Virus record (IMG/VR): IMGVR_UViG_3300035703_000255
Location: 1 to 35,066 of that record
Direction: 5' to 3' (one strand)
DNA: 35,066 nt
From: a virus
Shown: piece after piece, positions 22,184 to 31,552 of the stretch
Layout of the letters: each line of letters begins with the position of its first letter
How positions within the stretch are numbered: position 1 is the first letter of the stretch
The notes under the pieces: model-generated
What the model was told of the DNA's origin: nothing
Databases searched by the model: none
Seen by the model: the letters and a program-made list of their open reading frames with translations, nothing else
Program-made: the position numbers and the translations under genes

Positions 22184-23616
22184 TGACACTCGAAGACTGG
22201 ACTTACGACAAGACCATCAGCGCTGCGCGCACGATTAACATCGTCTACACAATCAAAAACGCCAACGACCAGTACGAACGGAAGATAGCCAAGCTGACCT
22301 CTACCCAGTGGTCCGAAACCCTAACGACGTTCCAGTACATCGAGTACATCAGCGAACGATGGACCGAAAACGGCAGAGAGTATTGCAAGATTGATGGCCA
22401 GTGGGTGACCGCCATCAAGGAGACCTGGACGCGGGACACCATCGCTTCCATCAATGGGTCGCTGGTGAAATGGAGTCTTGAGAACGGCCATGGCCTGCCA
22501 TCGGGCGACATCTACAAGTATTCACGCACAGAGTACAAATACCTGGTCTTTGAGGGTGACGGACCTCAGCTCTACACCGAATACACGCGCGAAGAGATCG
22601 ATTTCCTTGAGTTACTTGGCTCGCTCAACATCAGTGATTACGGCCCGATCAATGGTGAAAGCCTGTCAGCCGGCAGCTACCTGGTCTCTCAAGAGACCCG
22701 TGTGCAGCACGACTGGTGGCAGGGGAACAAGACGATCGACCTCTACAACGGCATCAGAACGTGGCGCGACTACACAAGGACAAAGACCAGTCGCTGGCTT
22801 GCCTACGGCCTGACTCAAGAGGGTCAGCAAGCAGCTTCTGAAATGCTGCGCCAGGAAGACGGCACGGGCAACCCGACCTGGGAGGTGATCGATTCGGCTC
22901 TAAACCTCAAGTTTGATGGGACAGAGACTCGAACCTCTACCGGGCGGTTACAGGTCGCGGGGCGTCCGAGCGACGAGGAGATTGCACAGGACGACATCAA
23001 GGCAGGTGATGGCGACGTCGACCCCGACGAGGTTGGGTCAGGCGATGTCTACAGCTCCGAGGACTACGGCAAGGGTGACCCCGGAGATGCGTCCAGTGGT
23101 TTTGACTTTGGCTCTGACGACTTCAACTGGCAGGACTACACCGGCGTCGACCCTGACACTGGCGTGCCGGAATGGGCCAACCTTGTGGATGGTGACTGGC
23201 AGGACTACAACCAAGACTCCAACAACGATGGCACCCCCGACTGGGTGGATGAGCTGCCATCCGGCGGCGGCGGTGGCGGTGGCGGTGGCACGTCATCCGT
23301 GGCGCAGTACGACATGCCGTTCCCGCCAGATGACTACTACGGGCCCAACGGTCAACTGGTTGCCGGGAACGCTGCCCAGGCCGCCAAAAAGTACGGCGAG
23401 ACCATAAATGCGCTGAAGGCTGCCAACTCCTTTGGGTTCAACGTGACCACAGCCGTGCAGAAGGTCAGCACGCAGCCCCTGGCCCCCCTGTACCTCAACG
23501 CTGGCGGCCTGCGAGTCCAGACACGGATGAATGGCACAGCCTGGGCCTTCGGAAACATGGGGATAGTTGTCAGCTCAGACCTCTTGCTGGCTGGCGTTGT
23601 GGCCAGGACGGCTTGA
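22183..23616 (+). CDS. Tail/baseplate hub protein, part 2, with Ca-binding-like loop and Gly linker
   Basis: 477 residues, coupled to the previous gene. Residues 1-330 are beta-rich with many Tyr/Trp. An acidic region follows (QDDIKAGDGDVDPDEVGSGD) and then DSNNDGTPDWVDE, which matches a thrombospondin-type-3-like calcium loop, then nine consecutive Gly (about 23266-23292) and a C-terminal domain (SSVAQYDMPFPPDDYYGPNG). This looks like a tail tip or hub protein with a flexible linker; calcium dependence of adsorption would be an inference. Confidence 0.6.
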   Translation: MTLEDWTYDKTISAARTINIVYTIKNANDQYERKIAKLTSTQWSETLTTFQYIEYISERWTENGREYCKIDGQWVTAIKETWTRDTIASINGSLVKWSLENGHGLPSGDIYKYSRTEYKYLVFEGDGPQLYTEYTREEIDFLELLGSLNISDYGPINGESLSAGSYLVSQETRVQHDWWQGNKTIDLYNGIRTWRDYTRTKTSRWLAYGLTQEGQQAASEMLRQEDGTGNPTWEVIDSALNLKFDGTETRTSTGRLQVAGRPSDEEIAQDDIKAGDGDVDPDEVGSGDVYSSEDYGKGDPGDASSGFDFGSDDFNWQDYTGVDPDTGVPEWANLVDGDWQDYNQDSNNDGTPDWVDELPSGGGGGGGGGTSSVAQYDMPFPPDDYYGPNGQLVAGNAAQAAKKYGETINALKAANSFGFNVTTAVQKVSTQPLAPLYLNAGGLRVQTRMNGTAWAFGNMGIVVSSDLLLAGVVARTA

Positions 23617-23619
23617 AGC

Positions 23620-26394
23620 ATGACCCCGCCAATCGATCCCGCAAGCTGGGTTCGCCTCCCGGTCCCGCTGACGGGTCTGCAGCAGGTATCAGGCGCAGTC
23701 GACAACGAAACCTTCGCGCCAGCCAACACAGTCGCCATCCCGGCGGATCTGGATGAGGACGATCCGAGCGCATTTTTCAGAACGCTGCCCTCTGAGGACG
23801 ATGACGACCTAGTCACGGATCAAGTCTTCACAAAGCCGGTTGAGCCCTACGCGCTCAAGCCCGACACGTCGCTGCGTTCACGATCAAAGCTGCGGGTTTA
23901 CTTCTATCAGTACAGCCTCGATGCAGGCCAGTACGAGGAAGAGCTGCAGACGAGGGCAGGGGCTACAGCAGCTGTCTACACGGTGCCTGTCGACTACCTG
24001 GCCAGTTACGCCAGGGCATTTACAGAGATCAACGACCAGCCGCCCCCTCCGCCTGAGCCCTTGACGGTAGTGGAGGGCAGTGCAGCACCGGTGCTTGGGG
24101 CTGGCGCCGTGGCCTCGCTGACGGCTCTGGATGAGTACCAGGTCAAGCACTGGGAGCCAACAGCGGGCTACTGGGACGACGAGGAAGGCTTCTCCTTCCT
24201 GCTCAAGGACTGGCTGACGCTCAGTGGCACGTCTTACTACCGAGGGCTGCTGACCACCAACGGCTACGTGGCGGTGCCTGAGACCGCAGCGGTCACCTAT
24301 TCGCCAAGCCTGACCAACCCGGCCAACCCCAAGCTGCTGGTGGGCGCTGGTGACTATGAAGCGCGGTTGATCGCCGTGCAGCAGGGCACCAACTATGTCC
24401 GGCTGCGCACCGAGCTCAGGCCCTACGGGGGCGCCGCTGGTGACCCCGCAACGGTGGTGTGGGAGGCCACGTTCTTCCATCCGATGCAGGACGGCACGCA
24501 GCTGATCGAAGTGCGCATCGGCTCGGTGGTTACGGCTGGGCTGGAGTCGAGCGACCTCACGCTGGCCAGCGCCAGCACTGCCTATGCCACAGCGACCCTG
24601 ACGGCCAACACCAGCTACGTCTTTGTCGGTGACGCCACCGGCAGTCAATGGGTGGTGAACAGCGGCTACCACGTCGACAACGCAACCGGCGTCTATGCCC
24701 ACGACATCAGCAGGGCCAGCCTGGCGCGGCTTGTGGTGGAGGCCGAGCTCAGCGTGTCGGCGGTGGTGAAGGCAGGGATCGAGGAGAAACCCACGCAGTT
24801 CTTCACGGCGCTGAGCTTTCAGGGCAACACAACCGCTCGGACCATCAGCACCCCGAACGTGTATCCAGCCTTCATCATCCACAAGGCAGGGACGGGCTAT
24901 CAGCTCTACGCCTGGTTTGGCGCATCAGTCTTCAACAGAGCTGGCCAGGCAACAGACGTCAATGGCGGCGCCGAGAACGCGCCCAAATACGCAAGTCTTG
25001 GCTACGTCTTCGACTACTCAGCTTCTGTTGTCGCACAAGGCTTTACTGAATATGGCCTTGGTTACTACAAGCTCGGCACTGATGCCAACGTCAACATCAA
25101 CACAAGCGGCACCTGCAACAACATCTTCTCCTGGGTGCTAGGTGGCAATGGAGCCCCACGGCTGAACACGGCAGGCAGCTTGAGGGGAGGTGTTGACTGC
25201 TGGAACGTCACGAGCAACTGGGGCTTCTCCACGTTTGCCTGGGTGGGCAAGCCAGCAGCGGACTATAACGACGCCATCGGCATGCCTGTTGGCCACGGCC
25301 TTAGAGACCGCGAAGGGAACAAGATCAAGCCGCAGATCGTTTTTGCCAAGCGCTATTACGTCAACAACAACCTCAGGAACCCGATCAGCGTTGCCGGCGA
25401 GGTTCTGGGCGCCGACATCGATCTAGGAGAGGTGTGGGGTTCCAGCTGGGCTGGCTACAAGGGCAACTACTACATGGAGCTGGCCAGGAAGGATTCCTTC
25501 GGCAACACCGGCGTCAACCCTGCCTACCTGACGGCCGATTATCTCAACTACAACTACAACAACTACTACAAGGCAAAAGTCGCAGACGAAGACTGCGTCT
25601 ACATGAACAACAACGGCAAAGGCAGCCCCAACAGCACGATGATCGGCTGGGCCTTCGCCAACGTCCCTGGCTCCTGCAAGATCGGGCGCGTCACGTCCCA
25701 GGGCGCTACGACCACTGCGGTGATCACAGGCTTCCCGGTGCGGATGGTGATCATGAAGTGCATCACCGCTTCGTCATCCTGGCTGCTGTTCGGTCAGCAG
25801 ACGTGCCTGGCCACCGGTGCGTTTGAGATCCACACGAACGCCGTCGCCTTCAGCACAACCATTGCCTCAGTCACGTTCACGGGGGCCGGTTTCGACTGGG
25901 CCAACAAGCTCAGCGACGAGGGGCAGGAGTGGCTCTACATCGCCGTGGGCGGCTACGGCCCTGATGAGGTGATCTACGCCGCCTACCTGGAGCCAGGCGC
26001 CTTCGGGGCGACGGGCATCGCAGCCGGCAGCAAGCGCAACCGGATCATGGCCGCTGAGCCCGGCGCCGTTGAGGTCGGGGAGGTTCCGGTAGTGCTGGCC
26101 TACAACCGAAGCCCACTGGCCGCAGAGGGCGCTGAGGTGAGCGTTGGCGGGCAGGAGGCGATCCTCTGGAAGGGCCGAGCCATTGATGCAGTTGCCGCCG
26201 AGGTCGCCCTGGAAGGCCAGGCCGCTGCGCTGTTCAGGTCGGCCATCATCCCGTTGACGACCGAGCCGGCGCAGATGCTGCTGACCGGGCAGGCAGCACT
26301 GCTGGCCGGCCCAGGCGGCGACTACTGGACCAACTGGGGCGATCAGCACTACCTCTGGGTGGCGGCTTACCTGCCTGATTCCTGGGCCAGCTAG
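23620..26394 (+). CDS. Large tail fibre/tip protein
   Basis: 924 residues, starting four bases after the previous stop. The N-terminal 150 residues are Asp/Glu/Pro-rich (DEDDPSAFFRTLPSEDDDD) and may attach to the hub. The middle and C-terminal part is beta-rich, with a block (GVDCWNVTSNWGFSTFAWVG, PQIVFAKRYY, SSWLLFGQQTC, EWLYIAVGGYGPDEV) resembling the concanavalin/DUF7483-like domains of phage tail fibres. Its probable role is host-surface recognition. Tyr/Asn-rich runs (NYNYNNYYKAKV) are typical of fibre knobs. Confidence 0.65.
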   Translation: MTPPIDPASWVRLPVPLTGLQQVSGAVDNETFAPANTVAIPADLDEDDPSAFFRTLPSEDDDDLVTDQVFTKPVEPYALKPDTSLRSRSKLRVYFYQYSLDAGQYEEELQTRAGATAAVYTVPVDYLASYARAFTEINDQPPPPPEPLTVVEGSAAPVLGAGAVASLTALDEYQVKHWEPTAGYWDDEEGFSFLLKDWLTLSGTSYYRGLLTTNGYVAVPETAAVTYSPSLTNPANPKLLVGAGDYEARLIAVQQGTNYVRLRTELRPYGGAAGDPATVVWEATFFHPMQDGTQLIEVRIGSVVTAGLESSDLTLASASTAYATATLTANTSYVFVGDATGSQWVVNSGYHVDNATGVYAHDISRASLARLVVEAELSVSAVVKAGIEEKPTQFFTALSFQGNTTARTISTPNVYPAFIIHKAGTGYQLYAWFGASVFNRAGQATDVNGGAENAPKYASLGYVFDYSASVVAQGFTEYGLGYYKLGTDANVNINTSGTCNNIFSWVLGGNGAPRLNTAGSLRGGVDCWNVTSNWGFSTFAWVGKPAADYNDAIGMPVGHGLRDREGNKIKPQIVFAKRYYVNNNLRNPISVAGEVLGADIDLGEVWGSSWAGYKGNYYMELARKDSFGNTGVNPAYLTADYLNYNYNNYYKAKVADEDCVYMNNNGKGSPNSTMIGWAFANVPGSCKIGRVTSQGATTTAVITGFPVRMVIMKCITASSSWLLFGQQTCLATGAFEIHTNAVAFSTTIASVTFTGAGFDWANKLSDEGQEWLYIAVGGYGPDEVIYAAYLEPGAFGATGIAAGSKRNRIMAAEPGAVEVGEVPVVLAYNRSPLAAEGAEVSVGGQEAILWKGRAIDAVAAEVALEGQAAALFRSAIIPLTTEPAQMLLTGQAALLAGPGGDYWTNWGDQHYLWVAAYLPDSWAS

Positions 26395-26407
26395 GAAAGC
26401 TGGGGCA
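26394..26407 (+). promoter_or_regulatory. Recurrent start-associated element, copy 16
   Basis: GGAAAGCTGGGGCA, 28 bases before ATG 26422. GGAA-AGC can pair with GCT-g-TTCC immediately before the ATG. The element overlaps the TAG stop of the fibre gene. Confidence 0.75.
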
Positions 26408-26421
26408 CCTCTGGCTGTTCC

Positions 26422-26778
26422 ATGGCGGCGCCAAACCTCAGGTCACCGGTATCGGTGATCGGCAAGACCGAAGCTGTCAGCCTTGGCACGACCCTTGCGG
26501 CCGTGATCAGCAACGCAGCTGAGAGCGGGCTGGTCTTGAAGGTCAACGCCGTCCGGGCAAGCAACATCTCAACCACAGCAGCTACCGTCTCGATTGCGCT
26601 GGTGCGTGGTGCCTCGACGATCTACTTCCTCAAAAGTGGCTCGGTTAGCGCAGGGACCTCCCTAATTGCGAGCGACAAGAATGAGTACATCTACCTGGAA
26701 GAAGGCGACGCCCTTCATGCGTCAGCGTCGGATGTCGACAAGGTGCATCTGACCGTCAACTACGAGGCGGTCAGCTGA
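26422..26778 (+). CDS. Small beta-rich virion protein
   Basis: 118 residues. The pattern NAVRASNISTTAATVSIAL, then ASTIYFLKSG and NEYIYLEEGDALHASAS is the one seen in a widespread class of about 110-120-residue phage tail-associated proteins with a jelly-roll-like fold. Probably a tail-tip or fibre accessory subunit. Separated by two bases from the next ATG, so co-translated. Confidence 0.6.
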   Translation: MAAPNLRSPVSVIGKTEAVSLGTTLAAVISNAAESGLVLKVNAVRASNISTTAATVSIALVRGASTIYFLKSGSVSAGTSLIASDKNEYIYLEEGDALHASASDVDKVHLTVNYEAVS

Positions 26779-26780
26779 CC

Positions 26781-27632
26781 ATGGCCGTCACGCTTTCCTA
26801 TCAGACCTGGGCATCGGCGTCTTACGCCTGGTCCAACGCGAGCGCCGATAACCCCCCAATGCAGATCAACGATCTGCTGCAGGGCTGGGTGACAGCGGTG
26901 AATGCCAACCCCAGCAACGCGGACCAGCAGGTCTCGATCCTTAAGACGCCGAGCAGCAGCACCGCTGCAAACTATTTCGGCTGGGTGGTGGGATTCATCG
27001 ATGATCGCGAGATCCCTGGGAGCACCTACAAAAAGACCTTCTACCACCGCTTCTATTCCAGCTCCACGACCAACATCAACAGCACCTTCTCGGAAGGATT
27101 CACCGATAACGGCACCAATGGCGGCTACGGCGCCAGCTCCGGTGGCAACTCGGCCGATACGTCCATCGCCTGGTACACATCTGGGTACACAGCAGAGTTC
27201 CTAGTCGCTTCGGAGACGGTGGATGGAGAGGAGTTCTTTGCTGTTGGCTGGAAGCTGAACAACAGCACCAGTTACTCGGACTCGTTCGTCTATTTCAAGG
27301 ACAACAACGGGAACTGGGCCTCAGCCTTCAATGATGGCGGCACCTGGATCACCAGTTACTTCATGCCGGTGCACCCCACGCCCCGACGCAACTTTGCTGG
27401 CGGCATTGCAGGCGCTGCATCGGTCTACGCGGAGCGCTTTGGGATTTACGCCGTCAATGCCACGAGCGCCCCAACACTGGCTGGCCAGAAGTTCACTGGC
27501 CGTGTGATCGCCGCATCGGATGGGCTCTACCGCTGCAGCACGAACGCCGGTTTTGGTAAGTGGTTCCAACTGGATGACGGCCGCTATGCGGTCAACATGT
27601 CTTACAACGACATGTGGGTCGTTTACAGCTAA
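26781..27632 (+). CDS. Tail-associated virion protein, unknown
   Basis: 283 residues. Beta-rich, high in Ser/Asn/Tyr/Trp (YSSSTTNINSTFSEGFTDNG, TSIAWYTSGYTAEF). Residues around 95-250 look like a fibre or adhesin domain with a short N-terminal helix (NPPMQINDLLQGWVTAVNAN). No family recognised by name; in the fibre cluster and coupled to the 118-residue gene. Confidence 0.6.
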   Translation: MAVTLSYQTWASASYAWSNASADNPPMQINDLLQGWVTAVNANPSNADQQVSILKTPSSSTAANYFGWVVGFIDDREIPGSTYKKTFYHRFYSSSTTNINSTFSEGFTDNGTNGGYGASSGGNSADTSIAWYTSGYTAEFLVASETVDGEEFFAVGWKLNNSTSYSDSFVYFKDNNGNWASAFNDGGTWITSYFMPVHPTPRRNFAGGIAGAASVYAERFGIYAVNATSAPTLAGQKFTGRVIAASDGLYRCSTNAGFGKWFQLDDGRYAVNMSYNDMWVVYS

Positions 27633-27636
27633 CACC

Positions 27637-27900
27637 ATGCCCTGGAGTGCTTACACCCGCCCCGCAGGCGATGTCACATCGATCAAGCCGTTCTTCGTTC
27701 AGTTGCCGGGCGACTTTGCCTATTGGGACTGGTTTTACAGCCCTGCATCAGGCGATTTCCTAACGCTGAATGACATCAGCAAGCATCCGCAGTTCAGGAA
27801 CGTGGCTGAGCGCACCAACGATGGAAGGCTGCAGCCCAAAGGGTCGGCGCCATTCCCCATGCGGCCGTCCTACCGCAAGCCCATTCGGCAGGTCGGCTGA
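27637..27900 (+). CDS. Small tail-region protein, unknown
   Basis: 87 residues from ATG 27637 (MPWSAYTRPAGDVTSIKPFF), four bases after the previous stop. The longer frame extending to 27520 overlaps the previous gene and is not credible. Trp/Tyr/Phe-rich (GDFAYWDWFYSPASGDF) with a basic C terminus. Function unknown. Confidence 0.6.
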   Translation: MPWSAYTRPAGDVTSIKPFFVQLPGDFAYWDWFYSPASGDFLTLNDISKHPQFRNVAERTNDGRLQPKGSAPFPMRPSYRKPIRQVG

Positions 27901-27911
27901 ATAGGCGCGCC

Positions 27912-27925
27912 GGAAAGCTAGGGCC
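27912..27925 (+). promoter_or_regulatory. Recurrent start-associated element, copy 17
   Basis: GGAAAGCTAGGGCC, 28 bases before ATG 27940. AAGC can pair with GCTT immediately before the ATG. Confidence 0.72.
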
Positions 27926-27939
27926 AAACCACGCGGCTT

Positions 27940-28380
27940 ATGGCCACCTTTCAGAAGTTCCAGCCCTTCGTCCAGGCCTTGGCCCATGGAACGCACGTGC
28001 TGACCGTCAGCGGCGGTCACACCCTGAAGGTGATGCTGACCAACACTCAGCCTGCTGCAAGCGCCGCCAACGTGTCGGAGCTCACCGAGATCACAGCCAA
28101 AAACGGCTACGTGGCTGGTGGCAACACGGCCGTGATCTCATCGAGCGCTCAGACCTCGGGGACCTATCGACTGATCTTGTCGGATCCATCGTCGTGGACA
28201 GCCACAGCCGCCGATGACGCCACAGGAATTGGGCCCTTCAGGTGGGCCTGTCTCTACAACGTGACCTCCGGTGGCCACCTGGTGGGTTTCTGGGACTACG
28301 GCAGCAATGTGACCCTGAGCGAGGGAGAGTCGTTCCTCGTTGACTTCAATGCGTCCCTGGGCGTCCTGACCCTGATCTGA
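27940..28380 (+). CDS. Phage structural protein of a common 140-residue family
   Basis: 146 residues. The order FVQALAHGTHVL, LKVMLTNTQPAAS, GYVAGGNTAV, IGPFRWACLYN and GFWDYGSNVTLSEGE is that of a family of about 140 residues common in tailed phages, usually listed as a virion structural protein near the tail fibres. All the family's landmark positions are present. Starts 28 bases after the recurrent element and is followed two bases later by the first of three tandem paralogues. Confidence 0.7.
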   Translation: MATFQKFQPFVQALAHGTHVLTVSGGHTLKVMLTNTQPAASAANVSELTEITAKNGYVAGGNTAVISSSAQTSGTYRLILSDPSSWTATAADDATGIGPFRWACLYNVTSGGHLVGFWDYGSNVTLSEGESFLVDFNASLGVLTLI

Positions 28381-28382
28381 CG

Positions 28383-28790
28383 ATGCCCTACACGACGACC
28401 ATCAGCCAGTTCGAGCTCGCCCGGCAGGCCAACCTGGCCTACCTGGGCAAGGGCTACAAGCTATTCCTGGCCGTGAACCCGGGTTCATTGACTGCCCAGT
28501 CCCTGGCCAGTGATTGGCTTGCGGCCGAGGTGAGCGGCAACGGTTATGCCGCAATCACCGGCACGGTGGCCGCTGGCACTTACCGCACAGCAGAGCAGCG
28601 CTACGAGATGCCGGCGATCGTGGCCACCTTCCAGGCCAGCGGCGGCACCCTGGCCTACGACACGGTGTGCATGCACTTCACCGGCGAGGACTACCTGCAC
28701 AGCATCACGGTTGAGAGCCCCTCGATCAGCCTCGCTTCTGGCCAGGCCAAGAGTTACAGCCTGACCCTCGTTCAGGACGACTACGCATGA
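28383..28790 (+). CDS. Tandem virion protein paralogue A
   Basis: 135 residues. Shares with the next two genes an N-terminal helix (FELARQANLAYLGKGYKLFL), a central NGYAAITGTVAAGTY strand, RYEMPAIVATF, the YLHSITVE segment, and the terminal LVQDD. Beta-rich; probably a tail-fibre or tip subunit. The three copies overlap or abut (ATGA, then two bases), so they are expressed together, and they look like an old triplication. Confidence 0.65.
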   Translation: MPYTTTISQFELARQANLAYLGKGYKLFLAVNPGSLTAQSLASDWLAAEVSGNGYAAITGTVAAGTYRTAEQRYEMPAIVATFQASGGTLAYDTVCMHFTGEDYLHSITVESPSISLASGQAKSYSLTLVQDDYA

Positions 28791-29197
28791 CGCTGACTGT
28801 CACGATTACGCCGGGCGAGCTTGAGCGCCAGGCAAGCCTGATCTATCAAGGCAAGTCATTTGAGGTGTTCCTGGTCTCCAACAGCACTCAGCCAACACCG
28901 CTGGATGCCACCAGCACTTACGCGGAGTGGAAGGCGATCGAGGTAGCTGGCAACGGCTATGTCACGGCGAGTGGCACGGTCGGTTTTGGCGCTTACAACC
29001 AGACCTCAACACGCTTTGAAGTAGCGCCGCTCGTTGCCTCGTTCAGTGCTGCAGGTGGTGACATCGTCTTCGACACGATCTGCGTGAAGGTCGGCGCGGG
29101 CGGCTACCTGCACTCGATACAGGTGGAGGACCCAGCCATCACCATCCTTGACGGCGGCAGCCGGACCTATCTGATCTCCCTTGTGCAGGACGACTGA
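28787..29197 (+). CDS. Tandem virion protein paralogue B
   Basis: 136 residues, overlapping paralogue A by four bases (ATGA). Starts MTLTVTITPGELERQASLIY, very like C (MALTVTITPKELERQAALAF), and has the same NGY...SGTV, RFEVAPLVASF, YLHSIQVEDP and LVQDD landmarks. B and C are closer to each other at the N terminus than to A. Confidence 0.65.
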   Translation: MTLTVTITPGELERQASLIYQGKSFEVFLVSNSTQPTPLDATSTYAEWKAIEVAGNGYVTASGTVGFGAYNQTSTRFEVAPLVASFSAAGGDIVFDTICVKVGAGGYLHSIQVEDPAITILDGGSRTYLISLVQDD

Positions 29198-29199
29198 CG

Positions 29200-29607
29200 A
29201 TGGCACTGACCGTCACGATCACACCGAAGGAACTGGAGCGTCAGGCGGCTCTGGCCTTTGAAGGCCAGGCCTACAAGGTGTTTCTGGTCAGTGACCCGAA
29301 CGCCACGCTGGACGAAACCAGCACTCTGGCCGAGTGGGAAGCCCTGGAGCTGGCGGAGGAGAAAGGCTATGCCCCGGTCACCGGCACCGTGGCAGTGGGC
29401 AGCTACAGCACAGCCAACGCGCAATACGAGATCCCGGCGATCGAGGCCAGCTTTACAGGGCTCGACACGGGCTACACCCATGACGTGGTGATCCTTTCGA
29501 TTGGCGGTGCTGCCTACCCCCACAGCGTGATGCGGCAATCCGATGCGGTGCTGCTGCAGGCCAGTCAGAGCATCGGGTACAAGTTCCGCCTGATTCAGGA
29601 CGACTGA
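29200..29607 (+). CDS. Tandem virion protein paralogue C
   Basis: 135 residues, starting two bases after B and overlapping the next gene (TGATG). N terminus nearly the same as B. The central acidic insertion (EWEALELAEEKGYAP) and the AAYPHSV variant of YLHSI distinguish it. Ends LIQDD. Confidence 0.65.
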   Translation: MALTVTITPKELERQAALAFEGQAYKVFLVSDPNATLDETSTLAEWEALELAEEKGYAPVTGTVAVGSYSTANAQYEIPAIEASFTGLDTGYTHDVVILSIGGAAYPHSVMRQSDAVLLQASQSIGYKFRLIQDD

Positions 29608-31550
29608 TGGCCACGCTGGTCGAGCTCCAGGCCGTCCCGAACCGGATCTTCCAGCTGGTCAAAGAGCGGATTCTGGCCAACCGCGCACGCCTCCAAAACC
29701 AAGACGAGAAGGCGCAGACGGCGTCGGTGCGGCCAAGACCGCAACGGCAGCGCTTTGGCGCCAGGCCGGATGAATACGCCAGGCCAGAGCCGGCAGCAAC
29801 AGGCAAGTTTGCGCCGGGCTACTTCCTCACCATGGCGGCGTGGTGGTATGGCCCACGCCCCTATGGCGTCGACCCGCCGGACTGGCAGACCCAGGGAACG
29901 CAATACATCAAGCCCTGCAAGGTCCACGTGTTCGGGAAGGACGGCCCGACGGTGATCGACTCCTGGTCTTATGGGGCCTGGGATTTGCCCGCCGACCTGC
30001 TGAACGGCGTCACGCTTGAGCCCCTTCATGGGTTCTCGCTAGTAACTGGCAGCCCATCGATCAGCGGCGAGCCTTTCATGGCGCAACTGGCGTCCTATCG
30101 AAAGGACACAGGGCCTGGGTCGACAGGTGCTTCGGAGTACACAGCCTCCAACTTCACGTTTTGGAGCTTTAAGCAACCGCCCTGCGCTACTGAGGACGGG
30201 CTGCACTACAAGTTTTACTACAACTACTACACAGAAGAGCAAACTGAATCCGAGCTAAGTCATGCGTTTCAAACAACGCATGTATATGGGCGGCAGACAA
30301 CACCTGTGTATCGCGTTCTGGATTTCACGGGCAATGACATGCCGATCAACCAGGTCGGCCACGCTCATGCCGTCGCCAGTTGGGCTTATGCGTACAAACT
30401 CGTGTACCCGCTGGGCGGTGGCGCAGTTCATCTGTTCCTTCAGTCAAAAGGAACCAAAGCCGGGGTGACATCGATCTCGTCGCCAAGTCAGTCCCCTTTT
30501 GGCGTCGGCCACGTGGTTTGGCTGTACCTGTCTCACCACCTAAACACCACAGGCAAGCCGAACAAGCGCTATCACGTCTCCGCAATCGCCAATGGAACAT
30601 TCACCTACACCAACAACGACAACGGCCAGGAAACGCACTCAGGGTTGCGGATGGTTCTGGTCCCGGTTCAAGGCGGCACAGGCCTTACCGGCTACGGCGT
30701 TGACTACTACGGCCTTGCAACCCACTACTTCCCAACTGTCGACGACATCAAGGCGGATTTAGCCGGGAGCATGGCCTACACCTATTTCGATGACCGGTAC
30801 GGCCTGAGCACGGCCTACAACCAATGGATTAAGCAGAACACCTCAGGCGGCGTGTCTGCACCGCCGCAACCAGCAAATGCAGACAAGGGCTTTGTCGGTG
30901 ACAGCGACATCCTGGGTGAGTACGTGGAGTGCTCAAAAGCGGGGCGCGCGTATGTGGTGTATCAGACCCTGCTGTTGAAGGACGACCCGGTTTATTTGCC
31001 TGAGCTCACTTCGCCGCATGATCTATCTGGCGAAATAATTTCGCCACGCCCTTACCTGGCGCCCGGCAACCGCAAGGAACGCAGGCAGGCCCTTGTGCGG
31101 TTGAAGTTCTTGGAAATCGACGCCAAGACGAACACGATCCTGCGAGAGGAGGGGCCCACCGAACACGACATGGGCGACGAGGAGGATGCCAACAAGACCA
31201 CCTGGGAGAACTTGCCCAGCTGGTTCCCGAGCAAGCGCTACCGCGATGCAGGCTGGGAGGGCGGGCAGCTCAACTTCGACCAGCTAGAGAGCTACCACCT
31301 CGACGTCTACTACGACTGGCAAGCCGAGAAGCACTTTGTGCGCCGGCGCAGACTCCCTCAGTCGCAAGGGATCGCAGCCGTTGTGGCTGAGCTCCAGAAC
31401 CCGACGCTGAAGGAGGAACTAATCCCCATCCCTGATGTCGACGCGGAGAACATCGCCTGGGGTGTCGGCGGCGTTTATGACCCCAAGTCACCGCCAAGGC
31501 CGAGCCGATACGGCTATGCCTACTCCAGCAGCTACTACATCGCGGAATAG
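29607..31550 (+). CDS. Large tail-associated protein, unknown
   Basis: 647 residues, coupled to paralogue C. A charged N-terminal helix (PNRIFQLVKERILANRARLQ) and basic linker are followed by a beta-rich Tyr/Trp/Gly domain (AAWWYGPRPYGVDPPDWQ, LHYKFYYNYYTEEQ, VVWLYLSHHLNTTG) and a C-terminal half with more charge (NRKERRQALVRLKFLEIDAK). No signature recognised. Likely a fibre or receptor-binding component by place and composition; it ends with a Tyr/Ser-rich tail (YGYAYSSSYYIAE). Confidence 0.6.
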   Translation: MATLVELQAVPNRIFQLVKERILANRARLQNQDEKAQTASVRPRPQRQRFGARPDEYARPEPAATGKFAPGYFLTMAAWWYGPRPYGVDPPDWQTQGTQYIKPCKVHVFGKDGPTVIDSWSYGAWDLPADLLNGVTLEPLHGFSLVTGSPSISGEPFMAQLASYRKDTGPGSTGASEYTASNFTFWSFKQPPCATEDGLHYKFYYNYYTEEQTESELSHAFQTTHVYGRQTTPVYRVLDFTGNDMPINQVGHAHAVASWAYAYKLVYPLGGGAVHLFLQSKGTKAGVTSISSPSQSPFGVGHVVWLYLSHHLNTTGKPNKRYHVSAIANGTFTYTNNDNGQETHSGLRMVLVPVQGGTGLTGYGVDYYGLATHYFPTVDDIKADLAGSMAYTYFDDRYGLSTAYNQWIKQNTSGGVSAPPQPANADKGFVGDSDILGEYVECSKAGRAYVVYQTLLLKDDPVYLPELTSPHDLSGEIISPRPYLAPGNRKERRQALVRLKFLEIDAKTNTILREEGPTEHDMGDEEDANKTTWENLPSWFPSKRYRDAGWEGGQLNFDQLESYHLDVYYDWQAEKHFVRRRRLPQSQGIAAVVAELQNPTLKEELIPIPDVDAENIAWGVGGVYDPKSPPRPSRYGYAYSSSYYIAE

Positions 31551-31552
31551 CT

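Noticed and set aside
23266-23292. Gly run as a sequencing or microsatellite artefact
   Set aside because: The frame is kept on both sides and the codons mix GGC and GGT; a flexible linker is the simpler reading.
23884-24882. Minus-strand ORF of 332 codons in the fibre gene
   Set aside because: Shadow of a well-supported plus-strand gene; composition is that of complementary high-GC codons.
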